From a bacterium UBP6_UBA1209 (GTDB lineage Bacteria; UBP6; UBA1177), in the NCBI GenBank assembly GCA_002309575.1, contig DBXP01000048.1, forward strand, positions 70,956 through 81,867: DNA of 10,912 nucleotides, written 5' to 3'. The position numbers were made by a program, and so were the translations under genes. Shown piece by piece: positions 6,709 to 10,912 of the stretch. Every line of letters starts with the position of its first letter. The stretch's first letter is position 1. The notes under the pieces are model-generated. The model saw only the letters and a program-made list of their open reading frames with translations, did no database searches and was not told where the DNA came from.

Positions 6709-7482
6709 ATGGCTGAATGGACAACTGCTGTAACATCGATCAAACCGAATGAAATTTTGATTCGCGGCTATGCGATAGAGGAGATTATGGAAAAGCTCAG
6801 CTTCGCAGAGGCTGTATATCTGATCCTCAAGGGCGAGCTTCCGACAAGAGAGGAGGGAAGAGTTTTCCAGGCTGTTCTGGTTTCGTCGATCGACCACGGC
6901 GTAACGCCTCCGAGTGCGCTTGCCACCCTCAATTCGACATCGACCGGAGCACCGCTCAACGCTGCGGTAGCTTCAGGACTTCTGGCGATCAACGCTTTCC
7001 ACGGCGGAGCTATCGAAAACACGATGAAGATGCTCAAATCTGCTGCCGAATTCTGCGGAAACGAGCTTGATCCGAACAAGGTCGAGGAGTTCGTAAAGCA
7101 GAAAATCGAGCAGAAGTTCAGATTCCCCGGGCTCGGTCACAGAGTCCACACCGAGGATCCGAGAAGCGTGAAACTTGCTGAAATATGCTTCAAAAATCTT
7201 CCTGAAGAGAAGCTTTTCTTTATAAAACTTGCTAAAATGATTGAAGAAAAACTTTTCGCAGTCAAAGGAACGAAGCTTCCGGTAAACGTCGACGGAATGA
7301 TCGGCGCAGTTCTTCTCGCTCTTGAAATCCCTGCCGAGCTTGCAAACGGTATCTTCATGATCTCGCGTGTTCCTGGTCTTATGGCTCACTACGTTGAGGA
7401 GAAGACGACCCAGAAGCCGATGCGCAACATCGACCAGAAGGCTGCTGTCTATAACGGACATGAAAAGAGAAATATAAAATGA
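6709..7482 (+). CDS. Citrate-synthase-family protein, citryl-CoA lyase type
   Basis: A 257-residue protein of the citrate synthase superfamily, much shorter than canonical citrate synthases (about 370-430 aa) and similar in size to stand-alone citryl-CoA lyases and the C-terminal lyase module of ATP-citrate lyase. The catalytic triad positions are kept: His98 in FHGGAIE, His144 in GLGHRVH and Asp195 in NVDGMIGAVL. It would cleave citryl-CoA (or a related hydroxyacyl-CoA) to acetyl-CoA and oxaloacetate, or run the reverse condensation, in the cytosol. The strong SD and the non-coding AT-rich DNA upstream show it is naturally short, not truncated. No citryl-CoA synthetase or other TCA gene is near. 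Its stop overlaps the next start by four bases (ATGA), so the two genes are probably translationally coupled. The exact substrate cannot be read from the sequence. Confidence 0.85.
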   Translation: MAEWTTAVTSIKPNEILIRGYAIEEIMEKLSFAEAVYLILKGELPTREEGRVFQAVLVSSIDHGVTPPSALATLNSTSTGAPLNAAVASGLLAINAFHGGAIENTMKMLKSAAEFCGNELDPNKVEEFVKQKIEQKFRFPGLGHRVHTEDPRSVKLAEICFKNLPEEKLFFIKLAKMIEEKLFAVKGTKLPVNVDGMIGAVLLALEIPAELANGIFMISRVPGLMAHYVEEKTTQKPMRNIDQKAAVYNGHEKRNIK

Positions 7483-8882
7483 AAATAAGACTTTACGTTT
7501 TGTTGTTTACCCTTTGCGCTCTCTTTGCCGCCGGGTGCGCCCATGCGGATCAGAGCGGTGATCAGAACCGCGAGAATTTGCCGACGATATCCGTCATCGT
7601 GAACGGAACGGATAATTTTTCGCAGGGTTCGATGGATCTGCTGAAGAACTATCTCCGCCACTATTTCAGGGTTTACGATTCTGTACGTGACGCCCATGCG
7701 GATCCGTTTATCAGCAGGATCATCTCTCTTGAGGGCGATGCCGTTGACAATGCACGCAACCTTGCGCTGACTCTTGGCACGGAATATTACGCTTCGGTAA
7801 ATGTCGTATCAGGAACAGAGGTCACACTCACCATTTTCGAGACGGCGACCTCGGAGATCGTTGCCGCCGCGACCGGAAAGGGCAGGGAGGATCTCAAACA
7901 GCAGATAATTCAAAATGCGATCAATGAAATCAAGAACTTGCAGTCAAGACTGGATGAACGGAAGGAGACCGGAAAGCCATACAAGGTCGTTCTGCTTTCA
8001 AGCGAAGAGGACGGCGGCGGAGCCGACAGGGCGATCTCTTCGGAGCTGAGGATCCTCTCTTCGGATCAAAAGGTCCAGAGGAACGCGATCGGAAATTCGA
8101 CCTACAGCTATCTGGTTTTTGTAAAGAGGATCCCGACGGCTTACGACCTTTTCCAGGCACTTGCAAACGATTATGACAGAGCCGGCGGGATGGAAAAAGT
8201 CCTTGATTCAGGATCATTTTTGGTAATCAAAGCGGCTTCCAGCGGCGAAACCGGATTTTCAATGCTTCAGAGTACAGAATCGGAAGCAGGAGAGTCTCCG
8301 AAGAGCAATCTTTGCGGAGCAGAGGGCTGCAAGGCTGGCGATATAATCAGATTCGGACGCTACGAGCAGGATAACGACGGAACAAACGATGTCGAACCGA
8401 TCGAGTGGCAGATTCTTGAGATAAAGGGCGGCAAGGCGCTCGTTATGAGCGTCAAAGGGCTGGAAGCACGCCGCTTCAATCCTGAAAACTCAGGCAACAG
8501 CTATTCGATCAGCGAAATCCGCAAGTGGCTCACGGAAACTTTTGTCGATGCAGCCTTCACGAGCAGGGAAAAGGGCAGGATCGAGCCTGATCAGAACAGG
8601 GATCTGGTTACGCTTTTGACTTCCGAAGAGGTCGAGCGCTATTTCCCGGAAAAATGCGGCCGCGTCGTTCATCCGACAGCCTACGCCAGGGGAAAAGGTG
8701 CCTATGCCGTCGGAAACAGCACTTGCAGCGGAGCCGGAACGGATGCCGGCTGGTGGTGGCTGAGCTCAAAGGGTTCCGGCAACGAATTTGCGTTGATCGT
8801 CAACTTTAACGGCGATATCGGCAACAGCGATGTCTACAACCCCGGATACACCGTTCGTCCGGCTTTGTGGATCAGGATGTGA
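7479..8882 (+). CDS. Lipoprotein with a C-terminal DUF6273-type domain
   Basis: A 467-residue predicted lipoprotein. The signal is Lys/Arg followed by a hydrophobic core and the lipobox Ala-Ala-Gly-Cys, with C20 as the lipidated residue and Ala at +2. Residues about 35-160 form an alpha/beta region (ISVIVNGTDNFSQGSM onward) that vaguely recalls lipoprotein activator or CsgG-like N-terminal folds, but I cannot assign it. Residues about 287-467 match the DUF6273 pattern: GDIIRFGRYEQ (287-297), EPIEWQILE, a WWWLSSKG segment (W425-W427) and the closing VRPALWI (459-465). This domain is common in surface proteins of gut bacteria, with a suspected C-type-lectin/SUMF-like fold; its role is unknown. 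A close cysteine pair, C279 and C284, just before the domain could form a disulfide outside the cytoplasm. The start overlaps the stop of the lyase gene (ATGA). Confidence 0.82.
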   Translation: MKIRLYVLLFTLCALFAAGCAHADQSGDQNRENLPTISVIVNGTDNFSQGSMDLLKNYLRHYFRVYDSVRDAHADPFISRIISLEGDAVDNARNLALTLGTEYYASVNVVSGTEVTLTIFETATSEIVAAATGKGREDLKQQIIQNAINEIKNLQSRLDERKETGKPYKVVLLSSEEDGGGADRAISSELRILSSDQKVQRNAIGNSTYSYLVFVKRIPTAYDLFQALANDYDRAGGMEKVLDSGSFLVIKAASSGETGFSMLQSTESEAGESPKSNLCGAEGCKAGDIIRFGRYEQDNDGTNDVEPIEWQILEIKGGKALVMSVKGLEARRFNPENSGNSYSISEIRKWLTETFVDAAFTSREKGRIEPDQNRDLVTLLTSEEVERYFPEKCGRVVHPTAYARGKGAYAVGNSTCSGAGTDAGWWWLSSKGSGNEFALIVNFNGDIGNSDVYNPGYTVRPALWIRM

Positions 8883-8889
8883 GTCTGGA

Positions 8890-8912
8890 GGATCTTTAGC
8901 ATCCGTTTTTTT
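8890..8912 (+). terminator. Weak candidate intrinsic terminator
   Basis: Just after the lipoprotein stop, GGAT (8890-8893) can pair with ATCC (8901-8904) around a seven-base loop. One G separates this from seven T residues (8906-8912). The 4-bp stem is short for an efficient terminator, so partial readthrough into the kinase gene is likely if it works at all. Confidence 0.25.
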
Positions 8913-8933
8913 ACTGGAGTGTAAGAGAGTGAA

Positions 8934-10862
8934 ATGACATATTCGATTATCGGCATTCTGGCAACAGTTATTCTGGTTATCACGAACAGGGATGTGCTGC
9001 TTTCAAAAGGCGCGGAGGCATCGGGCGACAGCCGGATTTACAAGTGGTTTCTGCTCAGCGTAATGTCTTATTATGTCACCGATGCGCTGTGGGGCATTCT
9101 TGACGACTACCGTATGACTGCATTTCAGTTCGCAGATACAACGGTTTACTTTGCGGCGATGGCGGCGTCGGTGCTGCTCTGGACGCGTTATGTTGTCGAT
9201 TATCTCGAAGGAAGGAATGTTTTTGATACGATACTTCTCTATACCGGATGGGTCTTTTTTGCCTTTGAAATTGTTGTGATCACCGTGAATATTTTCTATC
9301 CGGTCATGTTCTGGTTCGACGAAAACGGCGCCTACCACGCTGCAACGGCAAGACACATCACTCTTGCGATCCAGATCCTGATGTTCCTGATGACATCGGT
9401 CTACACTCTTCAGGTCACGTTCAAAAGCGATGGAAAGGTGCGGCGCAGAAACCTTACCATCGGCTTGTTCGGAATTTCGATGACAGTTCTCATAGTCCTG
9501 CAGATTCTTTATCCTCTCTGGCCCTTCTACGCTATGGGATATATGGTCGGAACCTGTCTGCTCCACAGTTTTGTCGTTGAGGACGAGAAAGAGGAGTACC
9601 GCAGGAAGCTCGAGAAGTCACTGATCCGCGAGCAGGAGCAGAAAGCGGAGCTTTCCGAAAGCAAAAAGGCTCTGTTGGATGCCCTTGTGGAGGCTGAACA
9701 CGCAAACAAGGCCAAAACGGCGTTTCTTTCCAACATGAGCCACGAGATCCGTACTCCTATGAACGCGATAATCGGTCTGAACACAATCGCGGCGCAGGAT
9801 CCGTCGGTGAGCGGGAAGGTTAAGGAATACCTTGGAAAAATCAGGGTCTCTGCACAGCATCTTCTTGAAATAATTAATGATATTCTCGATATGTCGCGTA
9901 TCGAATCAGGCCGTATGACCCTCAAGAACGAGCTTTTTCCACTCTCAAAATCCATAGATCAGGTCAACAGCATAATCGGCGGACAGTGCAGCGACAAAGG
10001 GCTTGTGTACAACTTCAGCACCAAAGGGAGGATTGACAGCTGCTACATCGGCGACGCGATGAAACTCAAACAGGTTCTGATAAATGTGCTCGGAAACGCC
10101 GTGAAATTCACTCCGGAAGGAGGTACCATAAACTTTGTGGTCGAGGAGGAGGCGCGATTTGACGGAAAAGCGGTGATTAAGTTCGTAATCAGCGACACCG
10201 GCATCGGTATAAGCAAAGAGTTCCTGCCTCGCATTTTCGAGACATTCAGTCAGGAAAATTCAACAGTTACCGGAACTTACGGCAGTACCGGTCTGGGAAT
10301 GCCTATCACGAAAAGCATTGTCGAGCTGATGAACGGAAATATATCGGTTGAGAGCGAAAAGGGCAAAGGAACGACTTTCACAGTCACGGTAACGCTCGGA
10401 GAAGCCGGCGGAAAAGAGAGGGAAGACGCAACCGGAAACCCGTCAGACTGCAGACTTTCCGGCGGCGGAAAAACCGATCTGAAAGGCCGCCGCATACTGC
10501 TGGCTGAGGATGTCGCGGTAAATGCCGAAATTGTGAAAATGATCCTCGGAATGCGCGGAATGGAGATCGATCTTGCGGAAAACGGAAAAATCGCGGTCGA
10601 TATGTTCGCTTCGCACGAAGCGGGATACTACTCGGCGATCCTGATGGATATGCGTATGCCTGTCATGGACGGACTTGAAGCTGCCAAAGCTGTGCGCGCC
10701 ATGGAACGCGGCGATGCGAAGACTATTCCGGTTATCGCCCTGACAGCAAATGCTTTCGACGACGATGTCCAGCGCAGCCTTAACGCCGGTCTGAATGCAC
10801 ACCTGAGCAAACCAATAGAACCGGAAGCACTTTTCGAGACGCTGGAAAAACTTGTAGTGTGA
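8934..10862 (+). CDS. Hybrid sensor histidine kinase with seven-TM sensor and C-terminal receiver
   Basis: A 642-residue inner-membrane protein. About seven hydrophobic segments fill residues 1-215, with no large extracellular domain, so sensing is probably within or near the membrane. A charged coiled-coil linker (about 218-262) leads to the HisKA dimerisation domain with the phospho-acceptor His270 in FLSNMSHEIRTP. The HATPase domain has an N-box (N384, N388), a G1 box DTGIGIS (D421) and a G2 box GSTGLGM (450-456). The receiver domain (about 519-642) has the acidic pair E525/D526, phospho-acceptor Asp572 in LMDMRMP, Thr604 and Lys626, so it looks competent for phosphorelay. No histidine phosphotransfer protein or DNA-binding regulator is encoded here, so the output is unknown. 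The SD is weak (GAGAG-like) and no clear promoter is seen in the 51-nt gap. Domain assignment is firm; the signal and target are unknown. Confidence 0.93.
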   Translation: MTYSIIGILATVILVITNRDVLLSKGAEASGDSRIYKWFLLSVMSYYVTDALWGILDDYRMTAFQFADTTVYFAAMAASVLLWTRYVVDYLEGRNVFDTILLYTGWVFFAFEIVVITVNIFYPVMFWFDENGAYHAATARHITLAIQILMFLMTSVYTLQVTFKSDGKVRRRNLTIGLFGISMTVLIVLQILYPLWPFYAMGYMVGTCLLHSFVVEDEKEEYRRKLEKSLIREQEQKAELSESKKALLDALVEAEHANKAKTAFLSNMSHEIRTPMNAIIGLNTIAAQDPSVSGKVKEYLGKIRVSAQHLLEIINDILDMSRIESGRMTLKNELFPLSKSIDQVNSIIGGQCSDKGLVYNFSTKGRIDSCYIGDAMKLKQVLINVLGNAVKFTPEGGTINFVVEEEARFDGKAVIKFVISDTGIGISKEFLPRIFETFSQENSTVTGTYGSTGLGMPITKSIVELMNGNISVESEKGKGTTFTVTVTLGEAGGKEREDATGNPSDCRLSGGGKTDLKGRRILLAEDVAVNAEIVKMILGMRGMEIDLAENGKIAVDMFASHEAGYYSAILMDMRMPVMDGLEAAKAVRAMERGDAKTIPVIALTANAFDDDVQRSLNAGLNAHLSKPIEPEALFETLEKLVV

Positions 10863-10912
10863 AGTTGAAAGCGTCTGCGCCTGTTTAATCTTTTTCAATA
10901 TTTGATCCTGAA
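10863..10912 (+). other. Short non-coding tail at window end
   Basis: Fifty bases follow the kinase stop. I see no convincing hairpin, promoter or gene start before the window ends. Confidence 0.5.

Noticed and set aside
1..10912. CRISPR arrays, tRNA/rRNA genes, insertion sequences, attachment sites or long repeats
   Set aside because: Read by eye, I found no regularly spaced repeats, cloverleaf-type sequence, transposase motifs or terminal inverted repeats. The intergenic gaps are all under 130 nt.

Overview
This window comes from a bacterium with about 50% GC. Three lipoprotein-type signal peptides, a ClpA-type unfoldase and a membrane-bound hybrid histidine kinase point to a diderm (Gram-negative-type) organism. 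Lysine 6-transaminase, a CysD-like protein and a short citrate-synthase-family lyase would fit an anaerobic or host/sediment-associated lineage, but I cannot name a phylum from the sequence. There are no tRNAs, rRNAs, IS elements or CRISPR arrays. All nine genes lie on the + strand.

Layout. (1) At 1-1245 is the 3' part of a lysine 6-transaminase gene, closed by a clear intrinsic terminator at 1271-1298. (2) A candidate promoter at 1312-1339 opens a tight five-gene operon at 1374-6619: an unknown lipoprotein with a TTG start, an MBL-fold metallo-hydrolase, a CysD-like PP-loop protein, a ClpA-type AAA+ unfoldase, and a peptide deformylase carrying a lipoprotein signal. The gaps between these genes are 4-15 nt. 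(3) An AT-rich leader at 6620-6708 holds a candidate promoter and a perfect Shine-Dalgarno sequence. It precedes a short citrate-synthase-family protein (citryl-CoA lyase type) whose stop overlaps the start of a DUF6273-type lipoprotein (ATGA overlap). (4) After a short spacer comes a seven-TM hybrid sensor histidine kinase with a C-terminal receiver, ending 50 nt before the window edge.

Functional reading. No single pathway joins all the genes. The five-gene operon mixes envelope lipoproteins, a possible sulfur-chemistry pair (MBL hydrolase plus CysD-like protein) and protein quality control (ClpA, deformylase). The two points most worth a second look are both in that operon. The CysD-like protein has exactly four cysteines, arranged CC...CxxC as in [4Fe-4S] APS reductases, although the rest of it is ATP-sulfurylase-like and no cysN is present. 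The deformylase keeps all its catalytic motifs but appears to be exported and lipid-anchored, away from its usual ribosomal substrates. A third point is that the ClpP-docking loop of the ClpA protein reads SGF instead of the usual hydrophobic-Gly-Phe/Leu.
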